From: Austwickia sp.
GTDB lineage: Bacteria; Actinomycetota; Actinomycetes; Actinomycetales; Dermatophilaceae
DNA length: 64,000 nt
Assembly: GCA_016711265.1 (NCBI GenBank)
Contig: JADJTI010000005.1
Span: forward strand, 372,001 to 436,000
Direction of reading: 5' to 3'
Part shown: positions 33,354-42,293 of the stretch, in pieces
How the letters are laid out: every line of letters starts with the position of its first letter
How positions within the stretch are numbered: the stretch's first letter is position 1
Program-made: the position numbers and the translations under genes
The notes under the pieces: model-generated
The model's database searches: none
Told to the model about the DNA's origin: nothing
The model's input: the letters and a program-made list of their open reading frames with translations, nothing else

Positions 33354-34259
33354 TCAGCTGGGGGAGACCGATCGGCGCTCGGCCGCCAGGGCCGGGTCGG
33401 CCATCGCCCAGCGCACCACCCCGGTGCCGAGCCGGCCCGCCGCCGTGGCCGCCAGCCGTGCCGGCAGGGGCATCGGGGGCAAGCCGAGCTCAGCACGCGC
33501 CCACGCCGGCAGCAGGGCCACCGCGCCGGCCGCCAGCAGGGCATACCCGGGCCGTTGCGCCACCGGCAACGGCGGCTCCCGGAGCAGGAACCGGGCCGCC
33601 TCACGCGCCGCCTCGGTGCCGATCAACTCGGGTCGGTACGCGCTCAGCTGCTCCCGCAGCTCCGCGATGGACCGCGGCGGATCGAGGACCCCGAGCTGAG
33701 ACACGACGACGGCGGACTGGGCGACGTACCGGTCGCTGTCGGTGTCGGACAGCGGCCGGGGTCCGTAGGCCTGGTAGGTGGCCAGGAAGCTGTCGACCTC
33801 GGCCAGGTGCACCCAGGCCAGGAGGTGCGGATCGGAGGCGGCGTACGGGCGTCCGTCCGGCGCCCGCCCGCGGACCCGCTGGTGGATCGAGCGCACCCGG
33901 TCGATCACGGCCTCGGCGTGCTCGATGGTGCCGAAGGTCGTGCTGGCCAGGTAGTAGCTGGTGCGTTGCAGGCGGCCCCAGGGGTCGCTGCGGTACCCAG
34001 AATGACCGGCCACCCCGGCCATCGCCAGGGGATGCAGCGACTGCAGCAGCAACGCCCGGATCCCCCCCGCGAACATCGCCGCGTCGGCATGGACGCGCCA
34101 GATCTCGTCCTGCGGGGTGAACCAGCGTGGGCCGGGCGTCCCCCAGATGACCGCTGCACGCTCGGGGGCGTCCTCGCCCGCGACACGGCCCCGCAGCGCC
34201 GTGGCCAGCCGGGTACGGGCCGGGGCCACCGCGTCCTCGACGAAGGAGAGGTTGGGCAC
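33354..34259 (-). CDS. DUF2236 (MpaB-like oxygenase) family protein
   Basis: A 301-residue protein of the DUF2236/MpaB-type family, related to heme-dependent latex-clearing oxygenases. Seen are WRVHADAAMFAGGIRALLLQSLHPLAMAGVAGHS, HLLAWVHLAEVDSFL and YQAYGPRPLSDTDSDRYV, the conserved blocks with histidines likely to bind metal or heme. The GTG at 34257-34259 opens the conserved frame six bases after a weak -10 (GAGAAT); a far longer open frame upstream is antisense to amtB and not coding. Substrate unknown. Confidence 0.82.
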   Translation of the reverse strand: MPNLSFVEDAVAPARTRLATALRGRVAGEDAPERAAVIWGTPGPRWFTPQDEIWRVHADAAMFAGGIRALLLQSLHPLAMAGVAGHSGYRSDPWGRLQRTSYYLASTTFGTIEHAEAVIDRVRSIHQRVRGRAPDGRPYAASDPHLLAWVHLAEVDSFLATYQAYGPRPLSDTDSDRYVAQSAVVVSQLGVLDPPRSIAELREQLSAYRPELIGTEAAREAARFLLREPPLPVAQRPGYALLAAGAVALLPAWARAELGLPPMPLPARLAATAAGRLGTGVVRWAMADPALAAERRSVSPS

Positions 34260-34335
34260 GAGGCCATTCTCGCTCGGGCTCCGGCGCCACGCCCGACGGC
34301 GGATCAGGGTTCGACAGGATGCGCATGAATGGTCC

Positions 34336-34411
34336 GTAACACGGTGTTTACCGCCGCGGTCCCGACTTTGACATCGCCGTAACACGGGAGGCCACCGAGT
34401 GAAACGTTGAC
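34336..34411 (+). promoter_or_regulatory. GlnR-like nitrogen-control sites upstream of amtB
   Basis: Half-sites recur at 11-base steps: GTAAC at 34336 with TTTAC at 34347, and GTAAC at 34379, GGCCA at 34390, GAAAC at 34401. GTnAC-n6-GAAAC is the established actinobacterial GlnR pattern. The region also has a TTGACA -35-like box near 34368. The assignment to GlnR is inference from pattern and target gene. Confidence 0.5.
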
Positions 34412-34427
34412 TCCCGACCGTAGAGGC

Positions 34428-35822
34428 ATGGACATTGACACGGGAGATACTGCCTGGGTTCTCATGTCGGCGGCACTCGTGTTGCTCATGACCCCGGGTC
34501 TGGCGTTTTTCTACGGCGGCATGGTCAGGATGAAAAGCGTCCTGAACATGATGATGATGAGTTTCGGCGCGATGGCATCCATCAGCGTCGTGTGGGTGCT
34601 GTGGGGTTACAGCCTCACCTTCGGGGATTCCGTCGGCGGGCGGGGGCTCATCGGCAATCCCCTGGATCACCTCGGCATGGCCGGAATGTTCGACCAGAAT
34701 GCGGTCATCGGGACGGTCCCGGCGTTGGCGTTCGCGGCTTTCCAGGCGATGTTCGCGATCATCGCGGTGGCACTCATCAGCGGTGCCATTGCCGATCGGA
34801 CGCGCTTTGCGACCTGGATGGTGTTCACCGTCGTCTGGGCCACCGTTGTCTACTTCCCGGTGGCGCACTGGGTGTTCGCCTTCGACGGGGTGGCCGCCGA
34901 GCGGGGCGGCTGGATCGCGAATTCGCTCAAGGCGCTCGACTTCGCCGGCGGCACCGCCATCCACATCAACGCGGGCGCCGCGGCATTGGCCTTGGTGCTG
35001 GTGATCGGGAATCGGCACGGCTTTCGATCCGAGGCGATGCGACCGCACAACCTCACCCTGGTCATGCTCGGTGCCGGTCTGCTGTGGTTCGGCTGGTTCG
35101 GTTTCAACGCAGGTTCGGCGCTGGGCGCCAACGGTACGGCGGCCCTCGCGTTCGTCAACACCCTGGTGGCCACCGGTGCGGCGGCCTGCGCGTGGCTGGT
35201 CACCGAGCACGTTCGGGACGGGCACGCTACCTCCCTGGGGGCGGCTTCGGGGATCGTCGCCGGACTCGTGGCGGTCACCCCGGCGGCGCACTGCGTCACC
35301 CCGGTCGGGGCCATCGCGATCGGGGCGATCAGCGGGGTGGCCTGCGCCCTGGCCGTCGGGCTCAAGCACCGCTTCGGGTACGACGACAGTCTTGACGTCG
35401 TGGGCGTGCACCTCGTCGGGGGGCTCACCGGTACGGTGCTGATCGGCCTCGTCGCGTCGGCGTCGACCCCCGGCGGGGTGGACGGGCTCTTCTACGGCGG
35501 CGGCACCGAGCAGCTGTGGCGCCAGGTCGTCGGGGCGGTCTCGGTGATGGTCTTCTCGTTCGCGCTGACCTACCTGATCGGCAAGGCACTGCACGTCACG
35601 ATGGGCTTCCGGGTCGACCGCGACGCCGAGCTCGAGGGCGTCGACCTGGCCGAGCACGCCGAGACGGCGTACGAATTGCTGGGGGCGCGGGGGGTCCGCG
35701 CGACCGTGGCCCGGCTGGAGCACGCCGAGACCCATCACGGCGACCGGCACGACACCTCGGCCGCGCAGAGCCAGGTCAGCACCTACCCCGAGACCGTGCA
35801 CGACACAGGAGCCCACCGATGA
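34428..35822 (+). CDS. amtB: Ammonium transporter
   Basis: A 464-residue Amt-family channel with 11 predicted membrane helices. Family signatures include TPGLAFFYGGMVR near the N-terminus, AGGTAIHINAGAAALAL, FGWFGFNAGSALGANG, and the conserved VVGVHLVGGLTGT histidine region. The cytosolic C-terminal tail (about 60 residues, with the LAEHAETAYELLG motif) is where PII binds. The start ATG at 34428 gives a normal periplasmic N-terminus; the stop overlaps the glnB start (ATGATGA). GlnR-like boxes lie upstream. Confidence 0.95.
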   Translation: MDIDTGDTAWVLMSAALVLLMTPGLAFFYGGMVRMKSVLNMMMMSFGAMASISVVWVLWGYSLTFGDSVGGRGLIGNPLDHLGMAGMFDQNAVIGTVPALAFAAFQAMFAIIAVALISGAIADRTRFATWMVFTVVWATVVYFPVAHWVFAFDGVAAERGGWIANSLKALDFAGGTAIHINAGAAALALVLVIGNRHGFRSEAMRPHNLTLVMLGAGLLWFGWFGFNAGSALGANGTAALAFVNTLVATGAAACAWLVTEHVRDGHATSLGAASGIVAGLVAVTPAAHCVTPVGAIAIGAISGVACALAVGLKHRFGYDDSLDVVGVHLVGGLTGTVLIGLVASASTPGGVDGLFYGGGTEQLWRQVVGAVSVMVFSFALTYLIGKALHVTMGFRVDRDAELEGVDLAEHAETAYELLGARGVRATVARLEHAETHHGDRHDTSAAQSQVSTYPETVHDTGAHR

Positions 35823-36157
35823 TGCTCGTCACCGCCATCTGCAAGCCGTTCATGATCGACAGTGTCCGGGAGGCCCTGGAAGGGTTCGGTGTCAGCGGGA
35901 TGACCATCAGCGACGCCGCCGGGTTCGGCCGCCAGCGTGGTCACAGCGAGGTCTATCGAGGCGCGGAGTACAGCGTCGACACCGTCCCCAAGACCCGCCT
36001 GGAGGTGCTCGTGGACGACCGCGACGCCGATGCCGTGGTGAACGCGATCGTGGCGGCCGCGCGGACGGGCAAGATCGGCGACGGCAAGGTCTGGACCACC
36101 CCCGTCACCGACGTGGTGCGGGTGCGAACCGGGGAGCGGGGCGTTGCCGCACTCTGA
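35819..36157 (+). CDS. glnB: Nitrogen regulatory protein PII
   Basis: A 112-residue trimeric signal protein that senses ATP/ADP and 2-oxoglutarate and plugs AmtB. The T-loop reads GHSEVYRGAEYSVDTVPK with Tyr51 at the canonical modification site; the B-loop region is TGKIGDGKVW. It overlaps amtB by four bases and the glnD frame by 14 bases, so the three are one operon. Classified GlnK by context (amtB-linked). Confidence 0.95.
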   Translation: MMLVTAICKPFMIDSVREALEGFGVSGMTISDAAGFGRQRGHSEVYRGAEYSVDTVPKTRLEVLVDDRDADAVVNAIVAAARTGKIGDGKVWTTPVTDVVRVRTGERGVAAL

Positions 36158-38468
36158 GCGCGATCCCCGGGCCGCCCGGGCCGAGGCGACCGATCGCTGG
36201 TTGCGCCGGCTCTGGCGGCCCGCGGTGTCGTGCGCCGGGCTCGCCGAATCCGGCGGCCTCGCGTTGGCGGCGGTCGGCAGCCACGCGCGCCGGGAGGCCG
36301 GGCCGCACAGCGACCTGGATCTGGTGCTGCTGTACGACGACGGTTGCCTCGATCGGTCAGGTCGGCCGATCGGGGTCGATGACGCCGATCTGGCCGCCCT
36401 GGCCGAGGCGCTGTGGTACCCGATCTGGGACCAGGGTCGGCGCCTGGATCACAGTGTCCGCTCCGTCGGCCAGTGCCGTGGCGTCGCCGCCGACGATTTG
36501 CCGGCCCTCGTCGGCCTGCTGGACCTGCGCACGATCGCCGGGGATGGCGACGTGGTGGACCGCACCCGGACGCTGGTCGCCCACGACTGGCGGTCCGCGG
36601 CCCGCGGTCGTCTCGGGCTGGTCCTGGACGCCGTCCGCGCCCGGCACGCCCGCTTCGGGGACCTGGCGACGATGACCGACCCGGACCTGAAGGAGTGCGC
36701 CGGGGGAATCCGGGACATGGCCGTCCTGCGCGCGCTCACCGCGGCCTGGCTGGCTGACCGACCGCACGGGGACCTGGACACGGCGTACCGAAGGCTCCTG
36801 GAGGTCCGCGACGCGGTGCACGAGGTGACCGGCCGCGGCCGGGACCGGCTGCTGCGCCAGGATGCCCCCGCGGTCGCCGAACGCCTGGCGCTCGGCGGAC
36901 CGGGTGAGCTCGCCGAACGGGTGGCCGACGCCGCCCGCACCATGTCCGCAGGGTTGGAGACGACGGTACGACGGGCCACTCAGTCCCAGCGGGCCCGCGT
37001 GCGACAGGGCCCGGGCAGCGGCACTGCCAGGCTGACCCCCCTGGGTTTCGGGGTCTATCGCCACGACGGTGAAGTCGTCGTGGGCGGCATCCCGGCCCGC
37101 ACCGGTGACCCGCTGCTGGGCCTGCGAGCTGCGGGGATGGCCGCGGCCCGGGGGCTGACCCTGTCCCCGGCGACCGTCGGCGCGCTCGCCGATCACCCGG
37201 TCCCGGCGTTTCCGTGGGGCACCGCGGCCCGCGAACTGTTCGGCTGCCTGTTGGCCGCCGGCCCAGGCCTGGGCCCGGTGTGGGAGCCGCTGGCGCGGGC
37301 CGGGGTGATCGACCGCTGGCTGCCGTGCTGGAGCAGCGTCCGGGGCGTGCTCCAGATCTCTGCGGTGCACCGGCACACCGTCGACCGGCACCAGCTGGAG
37401 ACGGTGGCCTGCTGTGCCGTGCTGCTGCCCCGGGTGTCTCGACCCGACCTGCTGCTGGTCGCCGCGCTGTTGCACGACATCGGCAAGACCTCCGCCAATC
37501 GTGCCGAGCTGGCTGATCATGGCGAGCTGGGGGCACCGGTTGCCGGCCAGGCGGCCCGTGATCTGGGGTTCGATGCCGCCGACGCGGCCGTGATCGAGGT
37601 GCTGGTCCGGCGTCACCTGGTCCTGGCCGAGCTGGCGACGGCTCGGGACCCCCGCGACCCGGCGACCATCGAGGACCTGCTGACCGCCGTCGACTCCGAC
37701 CCGTTGGCGTTGGAACTGTTGTGGGCGCTCACCGAAGCCGACGCGCGAGCCACCGGCGGACCGGCCTGGTCGACCGCCCGCCGCGCCGCGATCGCCGCGC
37801 TGGCCCGGACTGCCCAGCGGCTGTTGTCCCGCCGGTTGCCCCCGGCGCTGCCGCTGCCGGACTCCACACCACCGCCGCCCGGACTGCTGGGCGCGGTGAC
37901 CGGCGACGGCCCGCAGGTTCGCCTCGAGCCCTCGGTCACCGCCGGCGCCGTCTACGCCCTCGTGACGGCGGCCGCGGACCGGGCCGGCCTGTTCGCCGAC
38001 ATCGCGGCGCTGCTGGCCGCGGCGGGTCTCCAGGTGCGCGCGGCCGAGCTCGCCACCACGGACGGGATCGCCCACGATCGGTGGGAGGTCGATCCGGTGG
38101 ACGCCGCCCGACCCGACCCGGGCGCCCTCACCCGGCGACTGCGCCGGTTGGAAGCCGGAGATCGGGCCGTTCTGCGGGGGATGGCCACCCGCCCCGTGGT
38201 GGTCGACCGGCTGGAATGGCTCACCGATGCCGGATCGCCGTCCCCCGCCGGGGCCGCCGCGACGATCGTGCAACTCCGCGCCGCCGACAGTCCCGCCGTC
38301 CTGGCTGCCGTGGGGGCGGCGTTCGTGCGGGCCGGGGTCGTCGTGCGGTCGGCGCGCATCCGCACCTACGCCGGACGCCGCGTGGACAGCTTCGCGCTGA
38401 CCACACGGGCGGGTGCGCCGCTGCGCGCGACCGATCGCGCGGCGCTCGAGCAGGTCCTGCCCGGGTAA
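36144..38468 (+). CDS. glnD: PII nucleotidyltransferase / [protein-PII] uridylyltransferase family
   Basis: A 774-residue bifunctional enzyme modifying PII. The nucleotidyltransferase motif AAVGSHARREAGPHSDLDLV is at residues 43-61, the HD phosphohydrolase motif LLHDIGKTSANRAE near 442, and two ACT domains lie near 602 and 708. In actinobacteria the homologue adenylylates GlnK. The start appears to be TTG at 36144, inside the glnB end, with GGGGAG eight bases upstream; a GTG at 36225 would cut close to the catalytic domain. It is convergent with glyA with seven bases between the stops. Confidence 0.92.
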   Translation: MPHSERDPRAARAEATDRWLRRLWRPAVSCAGLAESGGLALAAVGSHARREAGPHSDLDLVLLYDDGCLDRSGRPIGVDDADLAALAEALWYPIWDQGRRLDHSVRSVGQCRGVAADDLPALVGLLDLRTIAGDGDVVDRTRTLVAHDWRSAARGRLGLVLDAVRARHARFGDLATMTDPDLKECAGGIRDMAVLRALTAAWLADRPHGDLDTAYRRLLEVRDAVHEVTGRGRDRLLRQDAPAVAERLALGGPGELAERVADAARTMSAGLETTVRRATQSQRARVRQGPGSGTARLTPLGFGVYRHDGEVVVGGIPARTGDPLLGLRAAGMAAARGLTLSPATVGALADHPVPAFPWGTAARELFGCLLAAGPGLGPVWEPLARAGVIDRWLPCWSSVRGVLQISAVHRHTVDRHQLETVACCAVLLPRVSRPDLLLVAALLHDIGKTSANRAELADHGELGAPVAGQAARDLGFDAADAAVIEVLVRRHLVLAELATARDPRDPATIEDLLTAVDSDPLALELLWALTEADARATGGPAWSTARRAAIAALARTAQRLLSRRLPPALPLPDSTPPPPGLLGAVTGDGPQVRLEPSVTAGAVYALVTAAADRAGLFADIAALLAAAGLQVRAAELATTDGIAHDRWEVDPVDAARPDPGALTRRLRRLEAGDRAVLRGMATRPVVVDRLEWLTDAGSPSPAGAAATIVQLRAADSPAVLAAVGAAFVRAGVVVRSARIRTYAGRRVDSFALTTRAGAPLRATDRAALEQVLPG

Positions 38469-38475
38469 CGGACGC

Positions 38476-39909
38476 TCAGGTCAGGTCGACGCTCGGGTAC
38501 AGCGGGAACGGCGCCAGCAGGTCGAGGGTGCGGGCGCTGACCCGTTCGGCCACCCCGTCCGCCAGCACGAACTTGGCCTTGCTCGGGGCGCCGGCGGGCG
38601 TCGTACCGGGGCTGGTGGCCTGCAGCACCGTGTGGATCAGGTCGGCGATCTCGTCCATCTCGGCCACGCCCAACCCGCGGGTCGTCAGGGCCGGCGTACC
38701 CACCCGCACCCCGGAGGTGAACCAAGCGCCGTTCGGGTCGGCCGGTACGGCGTTGCGGTTGGTCACGATGTTCGCCGCCAGCAGGGCGTCCTCGGCCTGC
38801 CGACCGGTGATCCCATAGGAGGTGACGTCGATGAGCACCAGGTGGTTGTCGGTGCCTCCGGTGACCAGCGTGGCCCCGCGCCGCAGGAGGCCCTCGGCCA
38901 GTGCCCGGGCGTTGTCGACGATCGCCTGCGCATACGTCGCGAACTCCGGGCGGCGGGCCTCGGCGAAGGCCACCGCCTTGGCGGCCATGATGTTGCCGAT
39001 CGGGCCGCCGAGCACCATCGGGCACCCGCGATCGACGTGTTCGCGCAACTCCTCGGTACACAGCACCATCCCGCCCCGCGGTCCGCGCAGCGACTTGTGC
39101 GTCGTAGTTGTCACAATCTGGGCGTGCGGGACTGGGTCGAAGTCGCCGGTGAACACCTTGCCGGCGACCAGGCCCGCGAAGTGGGCCATGTCCACCATCA
39201 GGGTGGCGCCCACCTCGTCGGCGATCTCGCGCATGGTCGCGAAGTTGATGGCGCGCGGGTACGCCGAGTAGCCGGCCACCAGGATCAGCGGGCGGAACTC
39301 CCGCACCGCGGTGGCCACCGCGTCGTAGTCGAGCAACTGGGTCTGCGGGTCGGTGCCGTAACTGCGCTGGTCGAACATCTTGCCGGAGATGTTGGGCCGG
39401 TAGCCGTGGGTGAGGTGCCCGCCGGCGTCCAGCGACATGCCCATCAGCCGCTGCGACCCGAAGGCGGCCCGCAGCTGCGCCCAATCGGATTCACTCATGT
39501 CGTTGACGTTCTTCACACCCGCGTCGGACAACGCCTTCTCCTGCACCCGCTGCGCCAGCACCGACCAGTAGGCGACCAGGTTGGCGTCGATCCCCGAGTG
39601 CGGCTGAACGTACGCGTGCTGGGCGCCGAACAGCTCGCGGGCGTGCTCGGCCGCCACCGCCTCCACCGTGTCGATGTTCCTGCAGCCGGCGTAGAACCGG
39701 CGCCCGATCACGCCCTCGGCGTACTTGTCGGACAGCCAGGTCCCCATGGTGAGCAGCACTGCGGGGGAGGCGTAGTTCTCGCTGGCGATGAGTTTGAGCG
39801 AGGCGCGCTGGTCGGTCAGTTCTCCCCGGACGGCGTCCGCGATCCGTGGCTCCACCGATTCGATGGCGGCCAGGGCGGCCCGGTAGGCGGTCGATTCCAG
39901 ACTGGTCAT
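38476..39909 (-). CDS. glyA: Serine hydroxymethyltransferase (with about 40-residue insertion)
   Basis: A 477-residue PLP enzyme interconverting serine and glycine with tetrahydrofolate. Motifs are LIASENYASPAVL, VQPHSGIDANLVAYW, DMAHFAGLVAG, and the Schiff-base lysine in TTTTHKSLRGPRGG. It is longer than the usual 415-435 residues because of an insertion at about residues 119-157, directly after the substrate-binding VQPHSG segment, before GGHLTHG. The ATG at 39907-39909 has GCAGGAG upstream. A ZTP riboswitch precedes it, linking expression to purine/folate status. Confidence 0.95.
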   Translation of the reverse strand: MTSLESTAYRAALAAIESVEPRIADAVRGELTDQRASLKLIASENYASPAVLLTMGTWLSDKYAEGVIGRRFYAGCRNIDTVEAVAAEHARELFGAQHAYVQPHSGIDANLVAYWSVLAQRVQEKALSDAGVKNVNDMSESDWAQLRAAFGSQRLMGMSLDAGGHLTHGYRPNISGKMFDQRSYGTDPQTQLLDYDAVATAVREFRPLILVAGYSAYPRAINFATMREIADEVGATLMVDMAHFAGLVAGKVFTGDFDPVPHAQIVTTTTHKSLRGPRGGMVLCTEELREHVDRGCPMVLGGPIGNIMAAKAVAFAEARRPEFATYAQAIVDNARALAEGLLRRGATLVTGGTDNHLVLIDVTSYGITGRQAEDALLAANIVTNRNAVPADPNGAWFTSGVRVGTPALTTRGLGVAEMDEIADLIHTVLQATSPGTTPAGAPSKAKFVLADGVAERVSARTLDLLAPFPLYPSVDLT

Positions 39910-39965
39910 GACGGCTCCTGCGAGGTCAGCTCCGGGGCGCGGCGGGCGCCCGGACGGCGGAACGA

Positions 39966-40074
39966 CAGTGCGTGGCCCAAGCGCGCGACCTGTGGGCCCG
40001 CCCGGCTGACGTCGTCCGGACCCGAGCCGCTCCCCGATGGTGGACCCCATCCGATGCGCCAGTCACGGCTCGAG
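39966..40074 (-). ncRNA. ZTP (pfl) riboswitch in the glyA leader
   Basis: Read on the minus strand, the conserved 5' half has GCCGTGACTGGCGC and CCATCGGGGAGCGGC, and the 3' half, after a variable stem, has GCGCGCTTGGGCCACGC. These are the hallmark pieces of the ZTP/ZMP-sensing pfl motif, known to control glyA, folD and purine genes. It ends about 55 bases before the glyA start; a TCCGGG/CCCGGA hairpin in between could be the expression platform. The outer limits are approximate. Confidence 0.82.
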
Positions 40075-40140
40075 GCTGACGGTAGCACCCTTGGCAGGCC
40101 GCCCCGGGTTGCTGGAACGTTCGACCCGGGGCGTCAAGCG

Positions 40141-40180
40141 TTGGGGGATTCCCTCCGCTTTGGCGAAGGGGATCCCCCAA
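40141..40180 (-). terminator. Terminator of the histidine-kinase transcript
   Basis: Arms TTGGGGGATTCCCT and AGGGGATCCCCCAA match at 13 of 14 positions around a 12-base loop. It lies about 55 bases after the kinase stop and about 65 bases before the riboswitch, separating the two minus-strand units. Confidence 0.65.
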
Positions 40181-40235
40181 GGATGCGCGGGTTTCGGGTC
40201 ACGGCGAGGGGCAGACCTCGACGACGCCGCGGGAC

Positions 40236-42293
40236 TCAGGCGGACGGCAAGGTGAAGGTAAAGGTGGTGGCCCCCACGGCGTCGGTGACCGCGGTCAGGT
40301 GGCCGCCGTGCCGCGTCACGATGGCCTGGCACAACGCGAGCCGGGGTTGCCCCTCGATCGCCGGCGGGCTGGCGGAGGCCCGCTCGGCGGCGCGCCGGGC
40401 GCTGATGCCGTGTTCCAGCACGTGCGCCACGGCCAGCGGCGCCGGGGGATGCGTCCGGCGGGTCCCCATAGTGCGTTCGGCCACGGTCACGCTGACCCAG
40501 CCCGGTTCCTGGCCCGGTTCGGAGATCACCCGCACCATCGCCCGTTGTCCGTCCTGGGCGCGCTCGACGGCGTGCTGGATCAGGTTCGCCGCGAGCTTTC
40601 GGGTCAGAGACGGATCGGCGAAGACGGCGTGCGGGGTGGCCACGTCGAGAGCCACGGCATCCTGTCCGGTCGTCCAGGCGATCTGCTCCAGCAGCGGGGC
40701 CAGCTCGACCGCGGCCGGACGGATCACGCCCTCCCGGGCCAGGGTGAAGGCCACGTGGTCATCGATCAGGCAGCGAATCCTGGCGGCCTGCTGGATCGTA
40801 CTGTGCAGCGCGGCCCGGCCCCGGGGAAGATCCTTGTCCCACAGGATGTCCTGGGTCGCCCCGATCGACCCGCCGAGGGCCTCCAGCGGGACGTACAGCT
40901 CGGCCGCCACCGCGCGGGCGAAGGACTTGAGCTGGTGACGGCGTTCTTGGTCGGCGGTGATGTCCTGCACCATGACGAGCCGGTGTGCCCGGTCGGAGAG
41001 CAGGAACGGTCGGGCGCTCATGCTCAAGGCCCGCCACCCCGAACTGCTGTCGGTGGCCACCCCGACGTGCACGGGGTCCGATGGGCCGGAATCGGTGAGC
41101 AACCGTCCCAGGGCGTTGGGGTCGGCCGGGGCCGAACCGTCCGGGAGCCGTAGCGTGTGGGACACCTGCGACCAGGTGGTGCGGGAGGTCGGCGTGGTCA
41201 CCACATGCTCGCCCAGGAGCCGTTGCGCAGCCTGGTTCGACATGATCAGCTCGCCGTCGGAGTCGAGCACCAGCACCCCGTCGTGCATCGACCGGAAGAC
41301 TGCCCCCAGCACCGCGTTGTCGGCCGCCGTACGAATGCGTCGAGCCGTGAACTCCTGGCTGTACAGGGCGCTGTCCTCGCGCTGGTAGGAGCTGGTCAAC
41401 GCCACCGTGCCGGCGACGAACTGGGCGAGCTGCATCATGAGGTACGGCGGGATACCCAGGTCCTGGGGCGTCCGCCAGTACGCCGCAGTGGTCACCAGCA
41501 AGGCGACCGTGGGCGGCACCGTCAGCAGCAGCGCCACGACCCGGGGAGGGAAGGTCAACCCCAGCCAGAGCGCCGGGATGAACACCATCCATGACAACGG
41601 GTAGGCGGGCGTGAGGTAGGGAAGTATCAGCGCGACCAGACCGAGCATCATGATCGGTAGGTGCTGTGGTCGCAGTACGGCGCGCGTTGCCGAGCGACGG
41701 GTGGACAGCAACAACACCAGCCCGATGGGCAGGCAGCTCAAGGTTCCGGAGGCCACGTGCGTCGACCAGAACAGCTCGCCGGGATGCGGGATGTCGAACA
41801 GCCCGCCGGCCGGGATCCCGCCCAGGGCGACGACAAGGCTCGCCGACCCGGCGCTCAGGGAACCCAGCAGTACGATGTCGCGCGCGCTCCCGGGTGCCCA
41901 GTCGTCGACGGAATTCCACCGTCGATAGGTCCAGCCGAAGGCCAGTGCCACCATCAGGTTGACCGCGGACATCCACAGTCCCTCGGTCGGGGCGACGCCC
42001 ACGGCGAGGCCGCCCAGCAGGTAGCTGCCGAAATACGCCGCGACCACCGCGGCGAAGGTCCGGTCTCGCGGGACAGCTCGGTCCGGCCAGAAGACCGCCA
42101 GCACGGTGATCGTCGTGGCCAGCACGCACCACTGCGGGGCTCGATGTGTCAAAGGGTCACGCACGTACAGGCTGAGCGCGGCGGTTCCGGCGACGCAGAT
42201 GCAGGCGGTGGTGAAGGCCGGCCAGCCCGGGCGGATGAGCGGGGCGGGCCGGGTGCTGGGGCTGGCCACGGCCCGGAAGGTCAGCGGGCTCAT
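40236..42293 (-). CDS. MASE1-PAS sensor with degenerate histidine-kinase core (likely pseudokinase)
   Basis: A 685-residue membrane sensor. The N-terminal part (residues about 25-300) has eight or more hydrophobic segments of MASE1 type, then a PAS domain (MHDGVLVLDSDGELIMSNQAAQRLLG, near 337). It is a close paralogue of the next gene upstream, but where that protein has AHDLKGPL this one has AAELYVPL, so the phosphoacceptor His is Ala464. The ATP-binding boxes are also lost: NLIQH for NLITN, AERTMG for ADRGVG, and QPRLALC for the GLGLSLC box. It overlaps the upstream kinase by four bases (ATGA). No response regulator is nearby. An inactive signalling partner is inferred. Confidence 0.85.
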   Translation of the reverse strand: MSPLTFRAVASPSTRPAPLIRPGWPAFTTACICVAGTAALSLYVRDPLTHRAPQWCVLATTITVLAVFWPDRAVPRDRTFAAVVAAYFGSYLLGGLAVGVAPTEGLWMSAVNLMVALAFGWTYRRWNSVDDWAPGSARDIVLLGSLSAGSASLVVALGGIPAGGLFDIPHPGELFWSTHVASGTLSCLPIGLVLLLSTRRSATRAVLRPQHLPIMMLGLVALILPYLTPAYPLSWMVFIPALWLGLTFPPRVVALLLTVPPTVALLVTTAAYWRTPQDLGIPPYLMMQLAQFVAGTVALTSSYQREDSALYSQEFTARRIRTAADNAVLGAVFRSMHDGVLVLDSDGELIMSNQAAQRLLGEHVVTTPTSRTTWSQVSHTLRLPDGSAPADPNALGRLLTDSGPSDPVHVGVATDSSSGWRALSMSARPFLLSDRAHRLVMVQDITADQERRHQLKSFARAVAAELYVPLEALGGSIGATQDILWDKDLPRGRAALHSTIQQAARIRCLIDDHVAFTLAREGVIRPAAVELAPLLEQIAWTTGQDAVALDVATPHAVFADPSLTRKLAANLIQHAVERAQDGQRAMVRVISEPGQEPGWVSVTVAERTMGTRRTHPPAPLAVAHVLEHGISARRAAERASASPPAIEGQPRLALCQAIVTRHGGHLTAVTDAVGATTFTFTLPSA

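Noticed and set aside
33354..35816. An 820-codon minus-strand open frame covering the DUF2236 gene and the antisense of amtB
   Set aside because: Only its last 301 codons match a family. The upstream part is the mirror of amtB codon bias in GC-rich DNA.
38413..40938. An 841-codon plus-strand frame across glyA and the kinase gene
   Set aside because: It runs antisense to two genes with clear motifs and through the riboswitch. The product is low-complexity His/Gly/Arg with no domain.
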